DNA of 64,000 nucleotides from CAWEQW01 sp963811365 (GTDB lineage: Bacteria > Actinomycetota > Actinomycetes > Propionibacteriales > Nocardioidaceae), in contig CAWEQW010000008.1 in the NCBI GenBank assembly GCA_963811365.1, positions 496,001 to 560,000 of the forward strand. The letters run 5' to 3'. The position numbers and the translations under genes were made by a program. Below are positions 1 through 7,726 of the stretch, piece by piece (positions within the stretch are counted from its first letter, which is position 1; each line of letters starts with the position of its first letter). Below the pieces are notes generated by a model that saw only the letters and a program-made list of their open reading frames with translations, made no database searches and was not told the DNA's origin.

Positions 1-1184
1 GCACCATCTGGTCCTACCGCTCGCTGCGCGAGCTCGGTCAGCGGCGGGCCGCCCGGCTCGACGTGCCCGGCAACGTCACCTTCGCTGTGGGGCTGACCGT
101 GCTGCTGGTCGCGATCACCTACGGGATCCAGCCGTACGGCGGGCACCCGACCGGCTGGACCGACCCGTGGGTGGAGGCCGGTCTCGTCGGCGGTGTCGTG
201 CTGCTGGCCGCGTTCTGCGTCGTCGAGACCCGCGTGCCGGACCCGATGTTCTCGATGCGGCTGTTCCTGGTCAAGCCGTTCAGCGCCGGCAACCTCGCCG
301 GCCTGCTGGCCTCGGTCGGCCGCGGCGGCATGCAGTTCATGCTGATCATCTGGTTGCAGGGCATCTGGCTACCGCTGCACGGCTACGACTACGCTTCCAC
401 CCCCCTCTGGGCCGGCATCTACCTGCTCCCGCTGACCATCGGCTTCCTGGTGGCCGGACCCGCGTCCGGCTGGCTGTCGGACCGCTTCGGCGCGCGGGCG
501 TTCGCCACCGGAGGCCTGCTCGTCGTGACCGCGACGTTCATCGGCTTCCTGTTCCTGCCGGTGGACTTCAGCTACTGGGCGTTCGCGCTGCTGCTGGCGG
601 TCAACGGCGTCGGCTCCGGGCTGTTCTCCGCGCCGAACACGACCGCGATCATGAACAGCGTCCCGGCGCACCAGCGCGGCGCCGCCTCGGGTATGCGGGG
701 CACGTTCTTCAACTCGGGCACGTCGCTGTCCATCGGCATCTTCTTCTCGCTGATGATCGCGGGCCTCGCCGCCTCGCTCCCCCGGGCGCTGCTGCACGGC
801 CTGACCGCGCAGGGCGTTCCGCACGCCGTCGCGGAGAAGGTCGCCGGTCTGCCGCCGGTGGGCTCGCTGTTCGCGGCCTTCCTCGGGTACAACCCGGTCG
901 GGTCGCTGCTCGGTCCGACCGGGGTGCTCGCCCACCTGCCGCCCGGGAACCGCGACACGCTGACCGGTAAGCAGTTCTTCCCCCACCTCATGGCCGGTCC
1001 GTTCCACCATGGCCTGGTGATCGTCTTCTCGGCCGCTGCGGCCATGACTCTGGTGGGTGCCGTCGCGTCCCTGTTGCGCGGCCAGAAGTACGTCCACCTC
1101 GACGAGCAGCCCGGGACCGTGCCCACGGCAGCGGCCCCCGGGCAGCCGGTCTCGGCCGGCGTCGGCGACGAGCCGTCGCGATGA
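1..1184 (+). CDS. MFS drug exporter, DHA2 type (5' truncated)
   Basis: This is the C-terminal part of a multidrug-exporter-like major facilitator; 393 residues are visible. The frame is open from position 3, so the true start lies before the window. Hydrophobic helices alternate with the short charged loop SDRFGARAF, which matches the facilitator loop between helices 2 and 3 of the second bundle. GLFSAPNTTAIMNSVP followed by RGAASGMRGTFFNSGTS is typical of 14-helix EmrB/QacA (DHA2) exporters. It acts in the cytoplasmic membrane, probably as a proton-driven efflux pump; the substrate cannot be read. It overlaps the next gene, a MarR regulator, by 4 bp (ATGA), the usual pairing of exporter and local repressor. 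Confidence 0.88.
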   Translation, partial: TIWSYRSLRELGQRRAARLDVPGNVTFAVGLTVLLVAITYGIQPYGGHPTGWTDPWVEAGLVGGVVLLAAFCVVETRVPDPMFSMRLFLVKPFSAGNLAGLLASVGRGGMQFMLIIWLQGIWLPLHGYDYASTPLWAGIYLLPLTIGFLVAGPASGWLSDRFGARAFATGGLLVVTATFIGFLFLPVDFSYWAFALLLAVNGVGSGLFSAPNTTAIMNSVPAHQRGAASGMRGTFFNSGTSLSIGIFFSLMIAGLAASLPRALLHGLTAQGVPHAVAEKVAGLPPVGSLFAAFLGYNPVGSLLGPTGVLAHLPPGNRDTLTGKQFFPHLMAGPFHHGLVIVFSAAAAMTLVGAVASLLRGQKYVHLDEQPGTVPTAAAPGQPVSAGVGDEPSR

Positions 1185-1618
1185 CCGGCGCCGAGGAGGT
1201 CACCCGGCTCTACGTCTGCCTCGGCCGGATCAACCGGGCGTTGCGGCGCGAAGCCGCGACACCTGTGGGCCACGGTGCCCTGAGCGTGCTGGCCACCCTG
1301 ACCGCGACCGGCCCGATGCGGCTCGGCGCGCTGGCCGCCGCCGAGGGCGTCACGCCGCCGTCCATGACCCGCATCGTCGCCCTTCTTGAGCGGCTCGGTC
1401 ACGTACGCCGTACGCCGGACCCGGAGGACGGCCGCGCCAGCCTGGTGGACGCCACGGAGAGCGGCCGTCAGCTCGTGCTGGTCGGTCGCGAAGCCCGGAT
1501 GACCGCGCTGCGGGCCCGGGTCGACGCGCTGCCCGAGAACGAGCGGGAACGGCTCGTCGAGGCCCTTCCTGCGCTCGAGACGCTGGCCGCGCTGGCCGAG
1601 CCCGCGGCCGCGCGCTGA
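1181..1618 (+). CDS. MarR family transcriptional regulator
   Basis: A 145-residue winged-helix regulator. The recognition region reads LGALAAAEGVTPPSMTRIVA, followed by the wing LGHVRRTPDPEDGRASLV, whose D-x-R-D/E-like turn is diagnostic of MarR proteins. N- and C-terminal helices would form the dimer interface. The start ATG overlaps the stop of the upstream exporter, so the two are translationally coupled. By analogy with such pairs it probably senses an exporter substrate and controls this operon; the operon promoter lies outside the window, so no operator can be shown. Confidence 0.93.
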   Translation: MTGAEEVTRLYVCLGRINRALRREAATPVGHGALSVLATLTATGPMRLGALAAAEGVTPPSMTRIVALLERLGHVRRTPDPEDGRASLVDATESGRQLVLVGREARMTALRARVDALPENERERLVEALPALETLAALAEPAAAR

Positions 1619-1642
1619 GGCCGGCAGCCGGTCAGCCGCGGG

Positions 1643-4600
1643 TCAGCGCTTGCGCGACCCCTTCTTCTTGACCGGGACGTGCACCGGGACCCCCGCGTCA
1701 CCGCCCGCGTCACCGCCAGGGTCACCACCGGCGTCACCACCAGGGTCGCCGCCAGGGTCGCCGCCGGCGTCACCACCAGGGTCACCGTCGGAGGTCGCAC
1801 GGTCCTGCCCGTCGCCTGTGGACGTCGGCGCCGGCCCGGAGCCGTTCTGCTCGGCCACTGCTGTCGTGGCGGCGACCCCGTCGGTGGCGATGGTCCGACC
1901 GTCGGGGCTCTCGGCGCGAGGCGGTCCGGCGGGCCTGCGGGCGGAGCGCCGGCGGGTGGTCGTCACCACCGTCGGCGGCTCGGTCCGGGCCGGCTCGCCA
2001 GTCTCGACCTCGCCAGGCTGGGCCTCGGGGGGCGTGGTCTCGGTTGTCGTGGCCACCGGCTGCTCGACGGCAGGCTCGGCCGAGGCGGGCTCGGCGGCCG
2101 CCTCGCGCGTCGGTGCCTCCGCCTGCACGGACTCCTCGGTCTGCACCGCCTCGACGGACACCGCCGCCTCGGTCTCGGCGGAGGGCTCGGACACGTCGGG
2201 AGCCTCGGCCGCATGGTTCGTGTCCGCACGGGCCATCGCCGCGACGTCCTTGGGGCTCGGCGATGGCGCGGGCGGGGTGGCCACGGAGGGCGGGGTCGGC
2301 CGGCGCCGCGAGCTGTCGTCGGCGTCGTCCTGGCCGCGGCTGCGTCCTCGACGGCCACGTCGCGGCTCCTCCTCGACCTTCCGCTTCGGCTCGACCGGCT
2401 CGTGGTGGATGAGCAGACCTCGGCCCTGGCAGTGCTCGCAGGTCTCGCTGAACGCCTCCAGGAGTCCGGTGCCGATGCGCTTGCGGGTCATCTGGACGAG
2501 CCCGAGCGAGGTGACCTCGGCGACCTGGTGCCGGGTCCGGTCCCGGCCGAGGCACTCCACGAGCCGGCGCAGCACCAGGTCGCGGTTGCTCTCGAGCACC
2601 ATGTCGATGAAGTCGACGACGATGATTCCGCCGATGTCGCGCAGCCGCAGCTGTCGGACGATCTCCTCGGCGGCCTCGAGGTTGTTCTTGGTGACGGTCT
2701 CCTCGAGGTTCCCCCCGGAGCCGGTGAACTTGCCGGTGTTCACGTCGACGACGGTCATCGCCTCGGTCCGGTCGATGACCAGCGACCCGCCAGAGGGCAG
2801 CCACACCTTGCGGTCCAGCCCCTTGGCGATCTGCTCGTCGATCCGGTACGCCGCGAAGACGTCCCGCTCGTCGTCGTACCGCTCGAGGCGCTCGGCGAGG
2901 TCGGGCGCGACGTGCTCGACGTACCCGTCGACCATGCTCCACGCGTCGTCGCCGGAGACCACCAGCTTGGTGAAGTCCTCGGTGAACAGGTCGCGAACCA
3001 CCTTGAGCGTGAGGTCCGGCTCTCCGTAGAGCAGCTGCGGCGAGCTGCCGGCCTTGACCTTGGCCGAGATGTCGTCCCAGCGCGCGGTGAGCCGCTCGAC
3101 GTCGTGGGTCAGCTCCTCCTCGCTCGCGCCCTCGGCGGCGGTCCGGACGATCACGCCCGCGCTGTCCGGGACGATCTCCTTGAGGAGCGTCTTCAGCCGG
3201 TTGCGCTCGGTGTCGGGAAGCTTGCGGGAGATGCCGCTGGTGGTGCCGTCGGGCACGTAGACCAGGAACCGGCCGGGCAGGCTGACCTGGCTGGTGAGCC
3301 GGGCGCCCTTGTGGCCGATCGGGTCCTTGGTGACCTGCACGAGCACGGACTGGCCGGACTTGAGCACCTGTTCGATCTTGCGCGAGCCGCCGTCCTTGGC
3401 GCCGAGCGCGCCCCAGTTCACCTCGCCGGCGTACAGCACGGCGTTGCGACCCTTGCCGATGTCGATGAAAGCGGCCTCCATCGACGGCAGGACGTTCTGC
3501 ACCCGGCCGAGGTAGACGTTCCCGATGAGGGAGGTCTGCGACTCGCGGGCCACGTAGTGCTCGACGAGAACCTTGTCCTCGAGCACCGCGATCTGGGTGA
3601 GGTCCTCCCGCTGGCGGATGACCATCACCCGGTCCACGGCCTCGCGGCGGGCCAGGAACTCGGCCTCGCTCACGATCGGAGCCCGGCGACGGCCGGCCTC
3701 GCGACCCTCGCGGCGACGCTGCTTCTTGGCCTCGAGGCGGGTGGAGCCGGAGACGCTGGTGATCTCGTCCTCGGCACTGCGCGTCCGGCGGACCCGGGTG
3801 ACGGTGTTCTCGGGGTCGTCCGAGCCGTTGTCGCCGTCCTCGCCCGCACGGCGACGGCGACGGCGCCGGCGGGTGCCACCGCCGGAGTCCCCGGCGTCGG
3901 CCGCCGCATCGGCCGTCTTGTCCTCGACGGCGTCCTCAGCGCCGGACCCCTGGGCATCGCCGCCCAGGTCCTCGTCGGTCGCCCCGGGCTCTGCACCGGC
4001 CTTGCGACGCCGGCGGCCACCCCGACGGCGGCGCCGGCGGGCGCCGCCGGGCTGCTCGTCGTCGGTGGACCTCTCCTCGGCGCGGGTCTCGTCCTGGTCG
4101 GTGCTCTCCGCGGTCGCAGCGGCGTCCCGGTCGCCGTGGCGGGCCTGGCCCGGCTCCTCGGACGCAGCGGCATCCGACGCGGCTTCACCGGGCACACCCT
4201 CGGCGGGCTCGCCCGAGGGCTCGGCCGCGTCCGAGGGCTCGGCCGCCGCTGTGCGCGAGCGCCGGCGACGAGCCGGCCGGGTCGCCTTGCCGGGGTCGGG
4301 CGGCTGGAACAGCACGCTGGCCACTGCCGGGGCCGCAGCCTCTTCCTCCGTCCGCTCCTCGGTCGCCGCGACCGATGGGTCGGCAGGCTGATGTCCCGGA
4401 GTCTCGGGCGTGGCCGGCAGCGCGTCGGCCGCCGAGTCCTCCTCGGCAGCGGCCGAGGGCGGGACCTGGTCGAGCGAGGCGTCCAAGGCGGTGCCGGCGT
4501 CCTCGGACGCCGGGACCGCGGTCTTCTTGGCGGTCCGCTTCGCGGTCCTCCTCGCGGCGGTCTTCGTGGCCGTCTTCCTGGCCGGACGCTTCGCCGCCGC

Positions 4601-4822
4601 GGCGCCCTCGGGAGCCCCGGTCGTGTCCCCCGCGGGGGCGTCGCCGGCAGCGTCGTCCACCGGCAGCTCGGGCTGGTCGGAGCCCGCGGTCCGCACGGGC
4701 GTCCCAACCGCGTCACCCGCCGTGTCACCCGCCGTGTCACCCGCCGTGTCACTCGCCGTGTCACTGGGAGCCCCCGCCACCGTCTTCTTCGCGGCCGTCT
4801 TCTTCGCGGCCGTCTTCTTCAC
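1643..4822 (-). CDS. rne: Ribonuclease E/G family endoribonuclease
   Basis: Single-strand-specific endoribonuclease for rRNA maturation and mRNA decay. The catalytic core is complete. An S1-type RNA-binding segment contains YLGRVQNVLPSMEAAF. The magnesium-binding aspartates are in VVDVNTGKF (D693, counted from this GTG) and VVDFIDM (D737). The zinc-link is CEHC (C795, C798). The flanking arms are long and of low complexity: Lys/Ala- and Arg-rich before the core, Glu/Ala/Pro-rich then Gly/Asp-rich after it, as in actinobacterial RNase E. The GTG at 4822 is the only start in this frame, but it sits inside a KKTAA repeat without a good ribosome binding site. A better start (ATG at 5100) lies upstream in another frame; see that entry. 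The core identity is certain; only the N-terminus is in doubt. Confidence 0.95.
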   Translation of the reverse strand: MKKTAAKKTAAKKTVAGAPSDTASDTAGDTAGDTAGDAVGTPVRTAGSDQPELPVDDAAGDAPAGDTTGAPEGAAAAKRPARKTATKTAARRTAKRTAKKTAVPASEDAGTALDASLDQVPPSAAAEEDSAADALPATPETPGHQPADPSVAATEERTEEEAAAPAVASVLFQPPDPGKATRPARRRRSRTAAAEPSDAAEPSGEPAEGVPGEAASDAAASEEPGQARHGDRDAAATAESTDQDETRAEERSTDDEQPGGARRRRRRGGRRRRKAGAEPGATDEDLGGDAQGSGAEDAVEDKTADAAADAGDSGGGTRRRRRRRRAGEDGDNGSDDPENTVTRVRRTRSAEDEITSVSGSTRLEAKKQRRREGREAGRRRAPIVSEAEFLARREAVDRVMVIRQREDLTQIAVLEDKVLVEHYVARESQTSLIGNVYLGRVQNVLPSMEAAFIDIGKGRNAVLYAGEVNWGALGAKDGGSRKIEQVLKSGQSVLVQVTKDPIGHKGARLTSQVSLPGRFLVYVPDGTTSGISRKLPDTERNRLKTLLKEIVPDSAGVIVRTAAEGASEEELTHDVERLTARWDDISAKVKAGSSPQLLYGEPDLTLKVVRDLFTEDFTKLVVSGDDAWSMVDGYVEHVAPDLAERLERYDDERDVFAAYRIDEQIAKGLDRKVWLPSGGSLVIDRTEAMTVVDVNTGKFTGSGGNLEETVTKNNLEAAEEIVRQLRLRDIGGIIVVDFIDMVLESNRDLVLRRLVECLGRDRTRHQVAEVTSLGLVQMTRKRIGTGLLEAFSETCEHCQGRGLLIHHEPVEPKRKVEEEPRRGRRGRSRGQDDADDSSRRRPTPPSVATPPAPSPSPKDVAAMARADTNHAAEAPDVSEPSAETEAAVSVEAVQTEESVQAEAPTREAAAEPASAEPAVEQPVATTTETTPPEAQPGEVETGEPARTEPPTVVTTTRRRSARRPAGPPRAESPDGRTIATDGVAATTAVAEQNGSGPAPTSTGDGQDRATSDGDPGGDAGGDPGGDPGGDAGGDPGGDAGGDAGVPVHVPVKKKGSRKR
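1693..1786 (-). repeat. 12-bp imperfect tandem repeat in the 3' end of rne
   Basis: About eight units of roughly 12 bp encode a GGDP/GGDA tail just before the basic C-terminus (VKKKGSRKR). It is an in-frame low-complexity array; unit loss or gain would keep the frame. An acidic Gly-rich tail of this kind is likely disordered. Confidence 0.8.
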
Positions 4823-4856
4823 GGCGGTCTTCTTCGCGGCGGTCTTCTTGGCGGCC
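4782..4856 (-). repeat. Five 15-bp tandem units encoding KKTAA in the rne N-terminal arm
   Basis: Units at 4782, 4797, 4812, 4827 and 4842 each encode Lys-Lys-Thr-Ala-Ala or a one-residue variant. A second array of 12-bp units encoding DTAG lies just downstream in the gene (about 4711-4770). The lysine-rich, histone-H1-like composition suggests nucleic-acid contact (inference). Confidence 0.85.
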
Positions 4857-5100
4857 GCCTTCTTGGCCGGGGACTTCTTGGTGGCCCGAGCGGCCTTCTT
4901 CGCCGCAGCCGGCGTCTCGCCGCTGTCGTCGGCGGCCGCGGCGGCGCTGTCGGCGGTGGCGGCGCTGTCGGCGGTGGCGGCGCTGTCGGCGGTGGCGGCG
5001 CCGAGTCGGCGGTGGCGGCGCCGTCGGCGGCGCTGCTGTCCACAGACTGGGTGCCGGACTCAGCGGTGGTGTCGTCGTTGGGGGTGTCGCTGTCGAGCAT
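4823..5100 (-). other. Out-of-frame leader of rne (probable true start at 5100)
   Basis: An ATG at 5100 is preceded by a strong ribosome binding site (GGAGAG) and encodes an acidic start, MLDSDTPNDDTTAESG, that is coding-like and runs into ATADSA repeats. This frame is offset from the RNase body. The RNase frame read upstream shows the same ATADSA repeats followed by ETPAAAKKAARATKKS, which joins the body without a stop. The two frames would fuse if the 20-bp fourth repeat unit at 4997-5016 were 18 bp like its neighbours. So either a 2-bp insertion broke the N-terminus, or the sequence has an error there. Confidence 0.7.
4943..5016 (-). repeat. 18-bp tandem repeat (ATADSA) with one 20-bp unit
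   Basis: Units at 4943-4960, 4961-4978 and 4979-4996 are identical 18-mers (GGCGCTGTCGGCGGTGGC on the plus strand). The next unit, 4997-5016, is 20 bp, with CCGAG where the others have CTG. Three exact units keep the frame; the 20-bp unit changes it. Confidence 0.9.
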
Positions 5101-5312
5101 CTGCTCTCCTCGGCTCCCGGGCCGCCTGAAGCGGGTGCACGCGGGAGCGTGTCGGTCGCCGGCGCCCGGCACACCGGGCGCGACGCAAGCCTGCGGGTGA
5201 AGCCCCGGCGGGACCGGGGCGCGGCGACGCTCTCCGTCTCGGCGTCAGTCGGCGGTCGCGTCGACTCTCACCGCGGTCAGCAGCTGGGAACGACCGAACC
5301 TGTCACCCTCGG

Positions 5313-6080
5313 TCAGTCTGCGTCGCGGTCAGGCGCCAACGGATCGCCCACCGTGCCGGCATCCGGGTCGAGCGGACCCTGGGCGAGCCGCTCGTACAAC
5401 GGAGCTGAGCTCACCTGGAGTCCTGCGGTCTCGCGGAGTCCGGCGAGGACGTCGTCGGGTCTCACGGACGGGGTTCCGTGCCGTAGGACCACCCCGAGTA
5501 TCGCACACTCCTGCCTCGAACCCGACCAGGTCGCGGTCGGGTCCCCCGCCGATCCGTCGACCGTGTCGAGCGCTACCACCGCGGCCCGGGCGTCGAGCGT
5601 GCGCAGCCCCTTCTTGGTCATCCGCTCCACGAGCACCTCGTCCGCGGCCAGGAAGGCGGCGACTGCGTCGCGCGCCCGGTGACCGGAGACCCCCTCGAGG
5701 GTGATCCGCCACATCGACGCCTGCAGCCGGTCCGCCAGAGCGCCTCCCGCCGAGGCCACCACGTCGAGCACGTCGAGCCCCGGCGGCAGGGCGGCATCGA
5801 GAGCGGTGCGCAGCGCGGCCGGCTCGAGCACCTCGGCGAGACCGACCTCGAGGTACTCCGCCTCGCTGGCGGCCCCGGTCGGTGCGGCTCCGGCGTAGGA
5901 GATCCGCGGGTGCGGGTGGAAGCCCGAGGAGTACGCCACCGGCACCCGGGCCCGCACCAGGGCGCGCTCGAAGGCCCGCGAGAAGTCGCGATGGCTGGTG
6001 AAGCGCAGCCGGCCGCGCTTGGCGTAGCGGATCCGCAGCCGCTGGACGGGCGGTGCCTGCTGCTCGGGTTGCTCGCGCAC
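5313..6080 (-). CDS. TIGR03936 family radical-SAM-associated protein (DUF2344)
   Basis: A 255-residue protein of the family found beside, or fused to, TIGR03960 radical SAM enzymes. Near the start it reads LRIRYAKRGRLRFTSHRDFSRAF, then SSGFHPHPRISYAGAAPTG, both family hallmarks (the FHPHP segment especially). Its biochemical role is not established. The GTG at 6080 is chosen because homology begins a few residues later; the longer in-frame extension has no family resemblance and overlaps the divergent transporter. Its usual partner is the minus-strand gene ending at 7727, and rne follows it, which is a common actinobacterial order. Confidence 0.87.
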   Translation of the reverse strand: MREQPEQQAPPVQRLRIRYAKRGRLRFTSHRDFSRAFERALVRARVPVAYSSGFHPHPRISYAGAAPTGAASEAEYLEVGLAEVLEPAALRTALDAALPPGLDVLDVVASAGGALADRLQASMWRITLEGVSGHRARDAVAAFLAADEVLVERMTKKGLRTLDARAAVVALDTVDGSAGDPTATWSGSRQECAILGVVLRHGTPSVRPDDVLAGLRETAGLQVSSAPLYERLAQGPLDPDAGTVGDPLAPDRDAD

Positions 6081-6168
6081 GGGGTCAGCGTAGGGACCCG
6101 CGTACCGGCCGCGCCGCCCGGCCCTCGCGGATTTGGCGGCCCCCTCTCCGGTGACCGAGGATGGGTCG

Positions 6169-7398
6169 GTGAAGAGCCCCGACGACACCGACGAGCACCA
6201 CGACACGAGGACCGAGCGCGTCCTCGTGGTGGTCGGCATCGTCGTCCTGGCGTTCAACCTGCGGCCGGCGGCGATCAGCGTGGGCCCGGTGCTCGGCGAC
6301 ATCAGCGACGCGCTGCACATGTCGTCGACCACGGCCGGCGTACTGACCACGCTTCCGGTGCTCGCCTTCGCCGCCTTCGGGGCGGCGGCCCCCTGGCTGG
6401 CCCGCCGGGTGGGGCTGCACCGGGTCACGCTGCTCGCCCTGCTTTCGGTCGTGGTCGGACTCGGAGCCCGCTCGCAGACGTCCAGCGTGCCGCTGTTCCT
6501 GCTGCTGTCGCTCCTGGCCCTCGCGGGGATGGCGACCGCGAACGTGCTGCTGCCGTCCCTGGTCAAGCTGCACTTCCCGCACCGGATCGGCCTGATGACG
6601 TCGGTCTACACGACGTCACTGGCGGTCGGCCTGACCCTGGCGTCCGTGCTGACCGTCCCCATCGCGCAGGGCTTCGGCACCTGGCGAGCGGGCCTGTTCG
6701 CGTGGGCCCTGACGGCGCTGGTGGCCGCGCTGCCGTGGATCCTCCTCGTCCGCCACGACAGCGCCCCCGCGGGCAGTGCGCGGCGGCTGACCCTCGGCGA
6801 GGTGGCCCGCACCCGGCTCGGCTGGGCGATGGCCGCGTTCTTCGGGCTCCAGTCGCTCCAGGCGTACTCCATCTTCGGCTGGTTCGCCGAGATCTACCGC
6901 GCCGACGGCTTCTCGGCCGGGCACGCCGGCCTGCTGCTCGGGGTGGTGACCGCGATGAGCATCCCGCTGTCGTTCTGGCTGCCCGCGCTGGCCGCTCGGC
7001 AGCGGAACCAGACCGTGATGATCACCCTGCTGGTGGCCTGCTACCCGGTCGGCTACCTCGGTATGATCCTCGCGCCGCGCGGCGGCGCCTGGTTGTGGGC
7101 GGTGCTGGTCGGGATCGCCGCGGCGGTCTTCCCGGTGGTGCTGACCCTCATCGGCCTGCGGGCCCGGACCAGCCAGGGAACGGCCGCGCTCTCGGGGTTC
7201 ACCCAGTCGGTCGGCTACCTGATCGCCGCGGTCGGGCCGTTCGGCATGGGGCTGCTCTTCCAGCTGAGCGGCGGCTGGACGGTGCCGTTGGTCACGCTGA
7301 TGCTGCTCGCCGTCCCGCAGCTCGTCGCCGGGCTGGTGGTCGCGCGTCCGTCGTACATCGAGGACGCCCTGCAGCTGCCCGCCTCCGTCGACGCGTGA
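6169..7398 (+). CDS. MFS transporter, CynX/NimT family
   Basis: About 409 residues with 12 predicted membrane helices. FNLRPAAISVGPVLGDI near the first helix is characteristic of the CynX (cyanate) and NimT (2-nitroimidazole) transporter family. WFAEIYRADGFSAGHAG and GFTQSVGYLIAAVGP in the second half also match. Substrate unknown. The start is a choice among TTG 6133, GTG 6151 and GTG 6169; only 6169 has a correctly placed GAGG about 8 nt upstream. The gene sits between two members of the radical SAM/TIGR03936 pair and on the opposite strand, so it looks like an insertion into that neighbourhood. Confidence 0.88.
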   Translation: MKSPDDTDEHHDTRTERVLVVVGIVVLAFNLRPAAISVGPVLGDISDALHMSSTTAGVLTTLPVLAFAAFGAAAPWLARRVGLHRVTLLALLSVVVGLGARSQTSSVPLFLLLSLLALAGMATANVLLPSLVKLHFPHRIGLMTSVYTTSLAVGLTLASVLTVPIAQGFGTWRAGLFAWALTALVAALPWILLVRHDSAPAGSARRLTLGEVARTRLGWAMAAFFGLQSLQAYSIFGWFAEIYRADGFSAGHAGLLLGVVTAMSIPLSFWLPALAARQRNQTVMITLLVACYPVGYLGMILAPRGGAWLWAVLVGIAAAVFPVVLTLIGLRARTSQGTAALSGFTQSVGYLIAAVGPFGMGLLFQLSGGWTVPLVTLMLLAVPQLVAGLVVARPSYIEDALQLPASVDA

Positions 7399-7651
7399 AC
7401 CGCGAGCCGGCTCACACGTCGGCTCACCAGCGTCCGACGGACACCCCGCGCCGCTCGTCCGGCGCCACGTCGCGGACGGTCTGCGTCAGCTCCCACCGTT
7501 AGCCCGCGAGGTCTGCCACGGGCCTGACCGCTCGCCGTACTCGTGGGTGTGCGGCTCCTGCGGCACCGTGGCGGGGCGGCCCGGAGGCGTCCTGCCGAGC
7601 GGGGCTGTCGACGCCCCGCGCGTCACGCCTGCCCACGACGTACCGCCGCTT

Positions 7652-7706
7652 CCCACGAGGTGTACGTCGTGGGGACGGCAGGTCGCCCTGCATACCGTGG
7701 TGAACC
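7652..7706. repeat. Half copy of an 88-bp palindromic repeat
   Basis: This stretch holds the 22-bp core (CCCACGA..TCGTGGG) and one arm ending CTGCATACCGTGGTGAACC of the element found whole at 45508-45595. The left arm expected at about 7619-7651 is not recognisable. The six asymmetric bases in the core are in the opposite orientation to the full copy. It lies in the 328-bp gap between the convergent genes ending at 7398 and 7727, where I see no other feature. Confidence 0.85.
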
Positions 7707-7726
7707 GCCCGGCCACCTCGGGCGGC

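Noticed and set aside
4711..5016. Possible CRISPR-like array in the rne 5' region
   Set aside because: Units are in-frame amino-acid repeats of 12-18 bp without spacers; no cas genes nearby.
1679..5200. 1173-codon open frame on the plus strand across rne
   Set aside because: Antisense shadow of a GC-rich gene; Leu/Gly/Arg composition without any domain, while the minus strand has clear RNase E motifs.
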